From Blautia pseudococcoides (GTDB taxonomy: Bacteria > Bacillota > Clostridia > Lachnospirales > Lachnospiraceae): 64,000 nucleotides of DNA. The notes under the pieces were generated by a model that was not told where the DNA came from, did not search any database, and worked only from the letters and a program-made list of their open reading frames with translations. The stretch covers positions 2,335,001 through 2,399,000 of the forward strand of contig NZ_CP015405.2 in assembly GCF_001689125.2 (NCBI RefSeq). Reading direction: 5' to 3'. The number at the start of each line of letters is the position of its first letter. Position 1 is the stretch's first letter. A program made the position numbers and the translations under genes. Of this stretch, positions 53,149-63,500 are shown one piece after another.

Positions 53149-54944
53149 CTTGTTTCCTCCTTATAAAAGGCTTTTTGATCACAGACCGCCTCACATATGC
53201 CACATGATACACACATTTTTTGATTAAGGACTGGTTTAATTTGTGAAGAATATTCATTTCGTGACATGGCGAGACAATTCATTTCTAAACATTTACCACA
53301 TCCATTACATTTGTTATAATTTATAGATAACGTATATTTTGCTTCTCTTGGATAACGCCTTGCACAAGCATGTCTCATAATAATTATTTGTGGTGTATCC
53401 ATAGACAATTTGTCTTCAATCACCTTTTCAGTTAAATTTAAGTCATATGGATCAAGGATAGTGCAATCAATTTTTAATGCCTCACAAAATCGTTCAATGC
53501 TGAAAGGTTTAACAGTTTCCCCGTTAATATTTTTTCCGGTTCCTGGGGTATTGTGTCCACCGGTCATAGCCAATCCATGATTATCTAATATGATGTAAAC
53601 TCCTTTGCCATCATTTTGACATACATTCATTAGACTGTTTATACCAGAATGTAAAAATCCCCCATCACCACATACAGCAACAACACGTTCTCCCCCTTTA
53701 TTTCCTTTTGAGAATCCATGTCCCAATCCCATGCCAGAACCCATACAAACAAAACAATGTATATTTGCTATAGGTGGGAATAAATTTAATGTGAAGCATC
53801 CACTATCACCTAAAACCTTAACCCCCAATTTTTTAAGAACATAAAAAACATTTCTATGAGGACACCCTGCACAGTTTACTGGCAATCTATAGGGCAGATC
53901 ATCATTCGGAATATTTTCATCTATGGGTTTACCATAGTATTTATAAATTTCATTTTTAATATATGTAGGACTAAGCCTATAGATCTCTGCTTTTCGTTCA
54001 AACATATTTTTATTTTTCACGGAACAACCTAGCGATCTGAGACGCGATTCAATCAGACATTTACCATCCTCGATAACAAAAACATCTTTTACGTTATCAA
54101 AAAAGTTACGAATTTTATCAAGTTCTAAAGGCCATAAAACGTCAAGTCTTAAAAAAGATGCTTCTGGAAATACCTCTTTTGTGTAGTTATATGCTGTACC
54201 TGTACAAATAAATCCTATATCTTTTGAATTATACTCCACTCTATTTAGTACAAAATTATTGATAAAATTCAGTATGTTTTCTTTTCTTTTAGAAATATCA
54301 ATTGCTGCATCTGCGAAAGATTTATATAACTTACTATCTTTATTCATTTCTGCAATTGAGCCGGTAATTGTCTTAGGGAAATATCTATATGTACCAAATG
54401 ATTTATCACACAATTTTGGACTATGGTCTGCTATATTTACTGCCATCCCCGTATGGGTAACAACAGATGACAAACGATAGAAAACCGGCACCTCATAATG
54501 TTCACTGATAATAAAAGCGAATTTTAGATAATCGTATGCCTCTTGTGCATCTCCTGGTGAAAATAGAGGAATTTCTGCATTCAATGCATATTCCCTAGAA
54601 TCACACATATCATCAGCAGCTAAACGTCCAATATCATCACAAATAAAAATTACCATACCACCATTAATTCTGCTTCCTGTTACAGCATAAAAAGAATCTG
54701 CAGCAACATTTAATCCTACCGTTTTCATAGAAAGCACAGCGCGTTTTCCTGCATATGAGGCACCAACTGCCGCATCGAAGGCAACTTTTTCATTAGCTGA
54801 CCATTCACAATAAACATTATTTTCTTTACTTATACATTCAATAATCTCAATACATGGGTAACCTGGAAAACCTGCTGCAAACTTCACGTTATTTTCAACA
54901 CAAGCCTGAGCAATTGCTTCATAACCCATCATAAATTTTTTCAT
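53145..54944 (-). CDS. iorA: Indolepyruvate:ferredoxin oxidoreductase alpha-type subunit (copy 1)
   Basis: A 599-residue TPP enzyme subunit; start MKKFMMGYEAIAQ placed by GGAGGATGTTC. N-terminal pyrimidine-binding domain (ASYAGKRAVLSMKTVGLNVAAD), a middle domain, CAGCPHRNVFY, the TPP-binding VCGDGGFLHSGIN...DNHGLAMTGGHNTPG, and a C-terminal ferredoxin domain with CNGCGKCLEMNC and CVSCGICEAVC. The start overlaps the preceding KASIII gene by 4 bases. Substrate preference cannot be read; the family takes aryl-pyruvates. Confidence 0.92.
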   Translation of the reverse strand: MKKFMMGYEAIAQACVENNVKFAAGFPGYPCIEIIECISKENNVYCEWSANEKVAFDAAVGASYAGKRAVLSMKTVGLNVAADSFYAVTGSRINGGMVIFICDDIGRLAADDMCDSREYALNAEIPLFSPGDAQEAYDYLKFAFIISEHYEVPVFYRLSSVVTHTGMAVNIADHSPKLCDKSFGTYRYFPKTITGSIAEMNKDSKLYKSFADAAIDISKRKENILNFINNFVLNRVEYNSKDIGFICTGTAYNYTKEVFPEASFLRLDVLWPLELDKIRNFFDNVKDVFVIEDGKCLIESRLRSLGCSVKNKNMFERKAEIYRLSPTYIKNEIYKYYGKPIDENIPNDDLPYRLPVNCAGCPHRNVFYVLKKLGVKVLGDSGCFTLNLFPPIANIHCFVCMGSGMGLGHGFSKGNKGGERVVAVCGDGGFLHSGINSLMNVCQNDGKGVYIILDNHGLAMTGGHNTPGTGKNINGETVKPFSIERFCEALKIDCTILDPYDLNLTEKVIEDKLSMDTPQIIIMRHACARRYPREAKYTLSINYNKCNGCGKCLEMNCLAMSRNEYSSQIKPVLNQKMCVSCGICEAVCDQKAFYKEETR

Positions 54945-55939
54945 GAACATCCTCCTTTTCCATCCCATACCAGAACTATAACTCCGAAATTTCCACCGGC
55001 ACCAAATGAGAAAAGTGCTACACGGTCTCCGCTGACGATAAAATTTCTTTTCACTGCATCATCAAGACATAAAAAAACGGAAGATGAACCTGTATTACCA
55101 AATTTTTGTATTGTAAAATTAGTTTTTTCTATTGAAATACTATGAATTTTAAAGTTTTCTTCAATAATATTCTTATTAGCCTGATGAACAATAAATTTAT
55201 CAATATCCGAAAGTGAAATATTGGTGTCATTGCTTATTTTCTCAACTAACTTTTTAAAAGATTTTACCGCATAATTAAAAATGTCTTTTCCATTCATGTA
55301 CCAATAAATATCACCATTTAAATAGTTATCCTTACGGTAATATTGCGAACTTGCACCTGTTTTAATTATTAAGGAATCATAGATACTGTCATCACAATCT
55401 AGATAAGAATATTCAAATCCCTGTCTATGACTATCACATCTTTCAACAATAACTGCCCCCGCTCCATCTCCAAAGAAAGCTGGCATAGTTCTGTCTGTGT
55501 AATCCATAAATCTCGATAATACTTCTGATGCAATAACAAGAATTCTCCTATATGTGCCAGATTCTATAAGAGTAAATGCATTATCTAATGCATGTAAACA
55601 TCCAGAACAACCCTCCCGAACATCAAACGCCGAAATATTTTTCAACCCCAATCTATTAGCAACAATAGATGCTGTTGATATCCATTTATAATCTGGAGAT
55701 GTTGTAGATACAATAATACAATCAATCTTTCCATCTGTTTTTTCTAGACATTTACTTGCTGCTTTATATGCTAAATCAGAAGCTGCCTCCCCCGGTGCTG
55801 CTATGTGCCTGTTATCTGCACCAATTTTAGTGTCAATCCACTCTTTTGTTGTGTCATAGTTTTTTTCAAGGTATTCATTTGTAAGAACACTCTCAGGAAC
55901 ATATGAACCTATCGATGTAATTGTTGCGTTATACTTCAT
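54941..55939 (-). CDS. 3-Oxoacyl-ACP synthase III-like enzyme, catalytic triad intact
   Basis: A 332-residue KASIII protein from MKYNATITSIGSYVPE, placed by GGGAGGAAATA. The triad is Cys111 (REGCSGCLHAL), His252 (IVHQANKNI) and Asn282 (FGNTGSSS), all in standard contexts. It overlaps iorB copy 2 by 11 bases and iorA copy 1 by 4, so it links the two modules. A likely primer is the acyl- or aryl-acetyl-CoA made by the flanking oxidoreductases. The extender is unknown. Confidence 0.9.
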   Translation of the reverse strand: MKYNATITSIGSYVPESVLTNEYLEKNYDTTKEWIDTKIGADNRHIAAPGEAASDLAYKAASKCLEKTDGKIDCIIVSTTSPDYKWISTASIVANRLGLKNISAFDVREGCSGCLHALDNAFTLIESGTYRRILVIASEVLSRFMDYTDRTMPAFFGDGAGAVIVERCDSHRQGFEYSYLDCDDSIYDSLIIKTGASSQYYRKDNYLNGDIYWYMNGKDIFNYAVKSFKKLVEKISNDTNISLSDIDKFIVHQANKNIIEENFKIHSISIEKTNFTIQKFGNTGSSSVFLCLDDAVKRNFIVSGDRVALFSFGAGGNFGVIVLVWDGKGGCS

Positions 55940-56531
55940 TATTTCCTCCCTGACCATAATCAAGACCTAACATAAAAGCCTTCATATTCATATCTACATA
56001 CTTAATAGATAAATTTTCATCTAAGACCTGCAACCATATTTTTTCATCGTGTTTTAATATCCGCGCAGCAACGCCTAGGAAAAATGAATTCAACACAGGT
56101 TTATTATCCATTTTCTCTATTATCTGCTCTCCACTAAACAGATGAAAATTTTCACTGTGTTGTCTAAAAATCGCATTAAAGTCTCCTTCAAAATTCTTTT
56201 CCAAACCATTGCTTACTGTAGTAGGTGGTATATACAAATCATTCACTACCAAATAACCATTCGTTTTCAAATAATCAAGACATCTGAGCGTCTCTAATTG
56301 TTCTAATCCAATGATCATGTCGCACTTACCTGCCATTATCAATGGTGAAACAATCCGTTCGCCAGCTTTAACATGACTGTACACGCCTCCTCCCCTAACT
56401 CCCAGACCGATAAGTGTTGATGTTTTAACCTCTTTTCCTATCCGAGCGTAATATTCAGATAATAATTTTGAAGCCTTTAATACTCCTTGCCCGCCTTGTC
56501 CCAATACTATAATATTTTCGTTATTCTTCAT
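55929..56531 (-). CDS. iorB: Indolepyruvate:ferredoxin oxidoreductase beta-type subunit (copy 2)
   Basis: A 200-residue gamma-domain protein starting MKNNENIIVLGQGGQGVLKASKLL, with the standard GQGGQG loop. TLIGLGVRGGGVYSHVKAGERIVSPLI and CDMIIGLEQLETLR follow. It starts one base after iorA copy 2 and overlaps the KASIII gene. The ribosome site is weak (AAAGG at long spacing), so it probably depends on coupling. Confidence 0.88.
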   Translation of the reverse strand: MKNNENIIVLGQGGQGVLKASKLLSEYYARIGKEVKTSTLIGLGVRGGGVYSHVKAGERIVSPLIMAGKCDMIIGLEQLETLRCLDYLKTNGYLVVNDLYIPPTTVSNGLEKNFEGDFNAIFRQHSENFHLFSGEQIIEKMDNKPVLNSFFLGVAARILKHDEKIWLQVLDENLSIKYVDMNMKAFMLGLDYGQGGNNEV

Positions 56532-56532
56532 A

Positions 56533-58278
56533 TCACATGCTACCTTTCTTGATTGCAGTACATTTGCATACCTCTAAGCAAAGTCCACATCCCACACAGA
56601 GTTGTTTATTTATCGACATCTTTCCATTTTTTTGAGCAATTGCCAGACAACCAACCTGTGTACATTTAAGGCACCCCTTACATTGTTCTTTGTCAATATA
56701 AAAGTAATTATGGGATTTCATTTTAACTTTTTGTATACATGGATGTCTGCTGATAATTATAGATGGCTCATCTACTTCAATTTCATCTAGTATAGTTTTT
56801 TTCATATCTTCCATATCGTATGGATCAATAATCTTAATTCGATTAATTCCAATTGCTTCACACAATTTTTCAATTGAGCATTTTGATGCTAACGTATTTT
56901 GTCCCCCTGTCATGGCAATACAATCATTATCCGCAATTATAACTGTTGATGTACCATTATTATAAATAAGGTTTAAAATACCATTTATTCCAGAATGATA
57001 AAAAACGCCATCCCCCATAACTGCAACACAATTACTTTTTCCAAATGATTTCTCGATTCCATGTGCCATATTAACCGAAGATCCCATGCACAAAAACATT
57101 TCCATTGAATTAGCGGGAGGATATAGATTCAAAGCATAACACCCACTGTCTCCCATCACTTTAATTCCTAATTCTTTTAATGACTCAAAAAGAAACGAGT
57201 GTGGACATCCCGGACAATTAGCTGGCAACTGCATTGGCAGCATAAACTTATGTTTTATTGGCATTAGATCAACATTATTTATTGCTTCATATATATTAGT
57301 CGGCGTGATATAAAAAGGAGCTGTTTTTCTTTTAAACAATTCACTTCCAGTAACATCAACTCCCATTGCTTTGATTTTTTCTTCCAAAATTGGATGTGAT
57401 TCTTCCACTATGTATACCTTAGATACATTATTACAAAACTCTCTAATCTTTTTTTCTGGCAATGGATTTGTCATTCCCAGTTTAAAAATACTAGCATTAG
57501 CAAATGCTTCTGCTGCATGCAGGATAGATACTCCTGAACCGATAAACCCGATACTTTTATCTTTATATTCATAATTATTTAGTTTCGTATTCTCTGTGTA
57601 GATACTTAAATCTTTATATCTCTGTTTCCAATCGTAATAATATTGTTCTGTACTTTTTCTTAATTTTGAATTTTGAGGAAAACTTGCAACTGTACTAGCA
57701 ATTGTTTTCGCTGCATATAAACTACGAAATGCAGAATGTTGTTTTTCAGAATACTCTTCATCCGTATTAACTATCTCCTGTGAATGTGTAACAATTGCAG
57801 TCATACGAATTATTACTGGAACACAATACGTTTCGCTTAATTCTACAGCAACATGGACAAACGATTTTGCTTCTTGCACACTTGCAGGCTCCAACAACGG
57901 AATTTCTCCCATATATGCAAAATGCCTCGCATCGTTCATATCATCTCCCTGTTCTCTTCCTGAATCGTCACAAACCACAATAATGAGGGCACCATTAATT
58001 TTAGTTCCAACTACTCCAAAAAAAGGATCTGCTGCAACATTTAATCCTAAATCTTTCATCGTAACCATAACTCTACTTCCAGCAATTGATGCTCCAATCG
58101 CCACATCCATAGCCACTTTTTCATTTGAACTCCATTCACAGTAAATATTTTCAAACTCATCTGCCGCCTCAATAATCCCTGTGGATGGGAGTCCTGGATA
58201 ACCAGCTATTACACTTATACCGGATTCAGCCGCACCATATGCAATTGCTTCATTACCAGACAATATCTTCTTTACCAT
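56533..58278 (-). CDS. iorA: Indolepyruvate:ferredoxin oxidoreductase alpha-type subunit (copy 2)
   Basis: A 581-residue TPP subunit from MVKKILSGNEAIAYGA, placed by AAGGAGGATATTTG; the longer frame extends into the promoter region. GYPGLPSTGIIEA, CPGCPHSFLFESL, VMGDGVFYHSGIN...DNDCIAMTGGQNT and two C-terminal [4Fe-4S] motifs (CKGCLKCTQVGC, CVGCGLCLEVC) are present. It is diverged from copy 1, so the duplication is old or the two were acquired apart. It is the first gene of the run. Confidence 0.92.
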   Translation of the reverse strand: MVKKILSGNEAIAYGAAESGISVIAGYPGLPSTGIIEAADEFENIYCEWSSNEKVAMDVAIGASIAGSRVMVTMKDLGLNVAADPFFGVVGTKINGALIIVVCDDSGREQGDDMNDARHFAYMGEIPLLEPASVQEAKSFVHVAVELSETYCVPVIIRMTAIVTHSQEIVNTDEEYSEKQHSAFRSLYAAKTIASTVASFPQNSKLRKSTEQYYYDWKQRYKDLSIYTENTKLNNYEYKDKSIGFIGSGVSILHAAEAFANASIFKLGMTNPLPEKKIREFCNNVSKVYIVEESHPILEEKIKAMGVDVTGSELFKRKTAPFYITPTNIYEAINNVDLMPIKHKFMLPMQLPANCPGCPHSFLFESLKELGIKVMGDSGCYALNLYPPANSMEMFLCMGSSVNMAHGIEKSFGKSNCVAVMGDGVFYHSGINGILNLIYNNGTSTVIIADNDCIAMTGGQNTLASKCSIEKLCEAIGINRIKIIDPYDMEDMKKTILDEIEVDEPSIIISRHPCIQKVKMKSHNYFYIDKEQCKGCLKCTQVGCLAIAQKNGKMSINKQLCVGCGLCLEVCKCTAIKKGSM

Positions 58279-58755
58279 CAAATATCCTCCTTGCTTCGTT
58301 TGTATATATTTGACCTTATTTTCTTTTTGGTCATATATATTTATCATAGTATCATATAATATAATTTTGTGTTGATTTTGTCCGTAAAATGTAAAATTTT
58401 GTCCGTTCGCCACTCTAGCACTTAATATCTTATTGCTGAAAGTTTAATAGGAGATAAATAGCTCTAAAGGAGTATAGCCTTTCTAATCTGTGGGCAAATT
58501 ATCAAAATAGTCAAATAAAAATATCCGGGAGTTCTTTATATTCTAAAGATTTCCCGGATATTTATATATATAACTATAACACGTTGTTACCCATAGTTCA
58601 GAAAAAACCAATAAGTGCATCAACCGAATATTCTAACTACCAACCTTTATTCTTACTTTAAATCCATCTCCCCTAAAAGCACTATAGTAACAGATGAAAC
58701 GTTGACGTTCTCATACGTTTGGTGTAGATGGATGATATAAAGTTTAACCTATCAA
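58279..58755. promoter_or_regulatory. Control region between tetR and the biosynthetic run
   Basis: No gene lies in these 477 bases. ATTTTGTCCG occurs twice (58375-58384 and 58396-58405), 21 bases apart, and TGACC/GGTCA arms flank 58316-58332 nearer the iorA start; either could be an operator. A 12-bp hairpin AAATATCCGGGA/TCCCGGATATTT (58519-58563) looks like the terminator of the tetR transcript. I could not place a convincing promoter for iorA. Confidence 0.5.
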
Positions 58756-59334
58756 TTACACAACAATTTGTTGGACAATACCATAAATTACAATATCAAG
58801 GATTCTCTCCTGTTCTGGATCATCTTTTAACTCTGCAAGACAGGAAAATATAACTCTAAGTAATCTAATTAATACATTATATGGCTCTTTAAATTCTATA
58901 CCCAATTCAATGAATTTGTCGATTATTTTACTATCATCTAATGTATGTTTTTCAAATACCTCTGTTGGTAATTTCCTTCTAAGATATTCCCATGTATTAC
59001 TCTCAAGGTTCGTTAAAATAGGATGATGTAAAAAGCCATGCAGTAGTAGTTTTATTCCCAATACGAGTAGTTCATCCTTGGGTAAATTCTCTTTTTTTCT
59101 TAATTCATTTTCAACCTCATCGAAAAGTTTTGATTGTAATTTAAAATTAATTTCTATAAACAAATGCTCCTTACTCTGAAAAAAAGCATAAAATGAACCT
59201 TTTGAGATATTTGCTACTTCTGCCAGGTCATCAACTGTTACCTTTCGTAATCCATAATTAGAAAAAAGTTTTTCTCCTTCAGACATTAGAGTATGAGATA
59301 TGGTTTCCCGCTCTTGTTCATTAAATCTAGGCAT
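58756..59334 (-). CDS. TetR-family regulator
   Basis: A 192-residue protein; start MPRFNEQERETI placed by AAAGGAGAGAAATTT. The N-terminal helix-turn-helix (VTVDDLAEVANISKGSFYAFFQSKEHLF, read in two parts around residue 35) is clear; the C-terminal ligand domain is divergent. It has a consensus promoter of its own and lies between the lanM side and the oxidoreductase run, so it probably controls one or both. The ligand may be an acyl-CoA or the final product. Confidence 0.9.
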   Translation of the reverse strand: MPRFNEQERETISHTLMSEGEKLFSNYGLRKVTVDDLAEVANISKGSFYAFFQSKEHLFIEINFKLQSKLFDEVENELRKKENLPKDELLVLGIKLLLHGFLHHPILTNLESNTWEYLRRKLPTEVFEKHTLDDSKIIDKFIELGIEFKEPYNVLIRLLRVIFSCLAELKDDPEQERILDIVIYGIVQQIVV

Positions 59335-59406
59335 AAATTTCTCTCCTTTATCATTCGGCATTGCCGGATTTTGTGACTAAATTAAAAATATCGTCATATA
59401 TTATAT

Positions 59407-59435
59407 ATTATACTTTTATTTTTTAGTTTTGTCAA
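59407..59435 (-). promoter_or_regulatory. Consensus promoter of tetR
   Basis: On the minus strand TTGACA (59430-59435), exactly 17 bases, TATAAT (59407-59412): a perfect match to the housekeeping consensus. GATTTTGTGACTAAA nearby resembles the GATTTTGTCCGTAAAA copy upstream of iorA and could be the shared operator. Confidence 0.8.
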
Positions 59436-59492
59436 TAATTCAAACTTCACAGATTTTATGGTATTTAACTACAATATAACAGACTACTATTA

Positions 59493-59544
59493 AAACAAAA
59501 TAGAGTTGAAATTTTCAAAAGTAAATTTCAACTCTATTTTTACA
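59493..59544. terminator. Terminator after the lanM/KASIII-like transcript
   Basis: AAAATAGAGTTGAAATTT (59497-59514) pairs perfectly with AAATTTCAACTCTATTTT (59523-59540), with T-rich flanks on both strands. A second, weaker hairpin (GCTAAAAGG/CCTTTTTAGC) lies at about 59592-59616, nearer the stop at 59633. Confidence 0.8.
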
Positions 59545-59632
59545 AAATGATGGAAGAAACAATATGTTTTTGCATTTAGCAAAAGTCCGCGCTAAAAGGT
59601 ATATCCTTTTTAGCACTAATTCGTTAAAGAAT

Positions 59633-60493
59633 TTAAAAAGAAATATAGTTTTCACCATATAGCCAACTCATAATTTCTATTTCTTGGTTATATCCAATAT
59701 TTATTATTATTACTCTTTTTCCAAAATCAGACTTTATTTTCTTTCCCAAATTCATGGCCATTGCAACAGATGATACCCCAAAATCCCCATATTTATCATT
59801 TAACAAAATGATAGAATCCGTTATTCTTCCCATTGATCGCAATACTGATTTTGCTGCAACTCCATATCCTCCACAAATAATGATATTATCTATATCATTA
59901 TTTGTGAAATTATTCACTGACATAAAATATGTGATATCTTTCGCAAATTCCTTAAAGTTAAAACCCGTTTCAATTGTTTTGCATGTTTTATCAATATAAT
60001 TACTTTCATAACCATCCAACGCATTGTTCTGATTTTCTATCATAATAGTGGACCATGCAAACCCCATTATATTCCTTTCACAAATATTCTCTTTTAACGA
60101 CGTTTGAAATATAATCCCCCCAGTCAATATAAGAACACGCTTATATCCTTTTGTATGGATTATGTCAACAGCCTTACCAATTGCCTCAATACTTCCATGA
60201 CTTATTCCTACCATTTTATATTGTATTTTAGGACTAATCCCTAATAATTTCATTATTTTTTGAATATCATTGTTCAAAACGAAGCTTTCCGGTATTACTA
60301 TACATGCATCGATCTGATTCCCTGCCTTTACGAAGTCACTAATTCCAGTTCTCAAATCTTCTATAACGCTAACAAAATCATATGATGCCTTTAAATCAAT
60401 ATCAAAATCCTCAAATTTTTCTCTCATCTCATCGACAACACATGCAGAGGTTTTACATAAGGGAGAAACCAAACCATAATTTGTTAATCCCAT
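59633..60493 (-). CDS. KASIII-like protein lacking the catalytic triad, beside lanM
   Basis: A 286-residue thiolase-fold protein. The C-terminus DKYGDFGVSSVAMAMNLGKK matches the KASIII Asn loop with Asn changed to Asp; the nucleophile position in KMVGISHGSIEAIGKA is Ser98, and the His position (IIICGGYG) is Cys. So all three catalytic residues differ. GGAGGGGGGAT precedes the ATG. It follows lanM by 83 bases with no terminator between, so it is probably part of the lanthipeptide transcript. Its task is unknown; an acyl-transfer or structural partner role is guesswork. Confidence 0.75.
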   Translation of the reverse strand: MGLTNYGLVSPLCKTSACVVDEMREKFEDFDIDLKASYDFVSVIEDLRTGISDFVKAGNQIDACIVIPESFVLNNDIQKIMKLLGISPKIQYKMVGISHGSIEAIGKAVDIIHTKGYKRVLILTGGIIFQTSLKENICERNIMGFAWSTIMIENQNNALDGYESNYIDKTCKTIETGFNFKEFAKDITYFMSVNNFTNNDIDNIIICGGYGVAAKSVLRSMGRITDSIILLNDKYGDFGVSSVAMAMNLGKKIKSDFGKRVIIINIGYNQEIEIMSWLYGENYISF

Positions 60494-60576
60494 ATCCCCC
60501 CTCCTATATATACAAATATTTTATTTAGTCATTTGTTTATCATAACATGTTTATATTTCCTATGTTACATATGTCC

Positions 60577-63500
60577 TTAAATTGTCGGTTTATGACCGTT
60601 CGCTTTTTCTAATACTGGCATTAATATTGATGGAATATCTTTATCCAAAAAACATGCTAAAGAATAACCAATGCCTGCTAGACCTTGCATCAGACCTAAA
60701 TAAGTAAAATCTAATTTATACCCTTTATAATATGTATCACTGTCATCTAATAGATGATTAATATAGCACATGTACATAAAGTATATTTTTTCATCACTAT
60801 AAAGAACCCCTGATTTTCTTAGAATCTCAAAGTTTCCTAAAGTTCCATGACATAAACAATTTGATGTTCGAAATATATTTTTTCTTACAGTATACAATGC
60901 TCTCTCATAATCTCTTAAAATAAATTGTGAAAATTCTTTACAGGGCAATTCTGATATACATTCCTGAATTACCATTCTCGATAAAAGAATTCCGCCTGAA
61001 CCATGACACCATGAAACCACATTTTCTTTTTTATATTTTTGGAGTTTTTTACTCCTTATATCTATCCAGTCCAAAGCTTTATGGTCATAAAATGTATTTT
61101 CATAATTAACTAAATTTTCTATTATAGGTAAATATCTTTTATCCTTAGATATATTATATAAATAAGCAAGTGACATTGCAATCCCGCTACATCCATGAGA
61201 CAATCCCGCTAGAGGTTCGTTATAACTTGGGTGCTTCCAACCACAACCATTATCTATATCAGTTAATTTAGCAATTAAATAATTTGCTACCTCTTCTGCA
61301 TAATGAATGTACTTTGTTTTTTTTGTTAATCTATACATATTCAAACTGAGAACTATAACCCCAGCATCCCCATTTACTAAGTCGGCATCTCCTCTTGGGT
61401 TTATGTTATTGCATATAATCGTTATATGTTTCTCAGCATAATCCAGATAATTGTGGTTCTCTGATATTAAAAATAGTAATTGATAAGCATACACAATGGA
61501 AATTTCACCTGTATATGCACCGCCACTTAATGTAGTCCTTGAACTACAGAGATTGTTCGTATACTTAAACAATTTTTCTTTTAGCAATCTGGAAAAATTT
61601 TTATATTTTTCCGATTTTATCATCATGCCCACTATATTCATAAAAAATAAAATTCCGGAATATCCATCATAAAAATATGGATTCATTTCATGAAAATTCC
61701 AATCATATAAAGTATCATGTGATATTGAAAAATCAATAAAACTAATATCAGAAATATTTTTTTTTGTATATGCTGACTCGCATATTTTATCTGCAATTAT
61801 TTTAACTCCTTCCATTGCTAACTGACGAATATTTTTAGAAATTACTAAATTATTTTTTTTGAATTGTACTTTAACATTTTGAACAGAATTTTTTGCTAAA
61901 GATGATAACTCAAGAGTTAACATAATAAGCTGTTTTTGAAATTGTAAATCCGATAGATTCAATTTTTCTATCTTCTTTTCAAGATTTTCATTTGCTGTTG
62001 TTACAAAATAGTTTTCAATCTTAGATCCATCCAACATTCTGAGATTTCTTTCTGATGAATCAAAATAAAAATATGGTACTGCTCCGTTCAATAACATCTT
62101 AATTTCATATGGTACGATACCATCACTATATGTAGCTTGTTTCATCAAACGAGCAAACAACATTTCACGTATTCCACCATCTCTTAAAATGAAAGGATGA
62201 AAGGAACTTCTTAGGTACATTGAATATACTTGTGTATCCCTTAATAAATACCGACATAGTATACGTTTGTTTGTAAACAAGTTTACTATTTTTCGGGCAT
62301 TTTCTTCTTTTAATGTTACCATATAAGCAGATTCAAATCCTCTCATAATATCTTTGACAAAATCCTGCGGTTTTAAAAATTTTCCATTTACTCTAACTAG
62401 GTTCATGTTGCTGTTACTATATGCGTTAACATACCCTATTTTTATATCGGATCTATTTGCATTTTCTATTACTACTTTCTTAAACGGTAATAATTGTTGT
62501 CCAGTACCATTGATTGCACTAAAATCAGTACCACCATTATCTTTGCTTTTCCATATACCAAATGGAAGAATACCACTCTCTAATACAGAATCAGAAAATT
62601 CCCCCACATTTTCCCCTTTTTTTTCGGGTGCTAACATCAACTCAATGTCAATAACAACCGGATATTTCCCACAGGCCACAAAATTTTCATAATGTATATC
62701 TTTTGTTCCTAAAATATAATGAATAAACAATATTATACCTACGCGCTGATAATATTCTTTTACTTCCTTTATATCTTTACATTCCCTACTTTTGATATAC
62801 TCATGCCAACTATACTCACCCATATCCTGTACCGAAGCTGTTATCATTCTTAAGTTGCAGCTATTCCCGATTAAATTTAATATTTCAGCATATATAATCT
62901 CATTTTTTCCTGTTCTCGGTTTATATATGATTTTTTCTTTATTATTAAGAACTATATTCAGTACTTCTTCTCCGTTCTGATGGACATCCCCTACCCCCAT
63001 TATAATATCAGTGATTTCTATTGATGTTTCACCTGAAAAAAAACTTTTAACAATGGTTTCAGCATCTTTTTCAAACCGCTGAAGGCACATTTCTATATTA
63101 GAAAAAGTATTATGAATAATTTCCAAGCACTGTCTATGCATAACTGGATATTTTTCTAAAAGGTCACGAAATCGCTTCGGATTTTTAAAAGACTCATTAA
63201 AAAATGTATACTCTTCTTCCGAGTTTTTTCCTCTCAATACTTTTTTCTCTCTATAACTGTTTATTTCCCAAATCAACACTCGTATACATACGTTTTCTAT
63301 TTTCCTACAAACATATCCCAGATATCTCCGTTCTATTTGGCAAAAATCATTTTTACAAGCATATTTTTTTTTGAACAACATTTCTGCATATCCTAAATAC
63401 CAAGAAAAAAAACAAGTAAAATATTTACAATTATAACTTTTTTTAATTTCTGCACTATACATATACTTACTAAAGCAGTCCAAATATTCACTACAATTAA

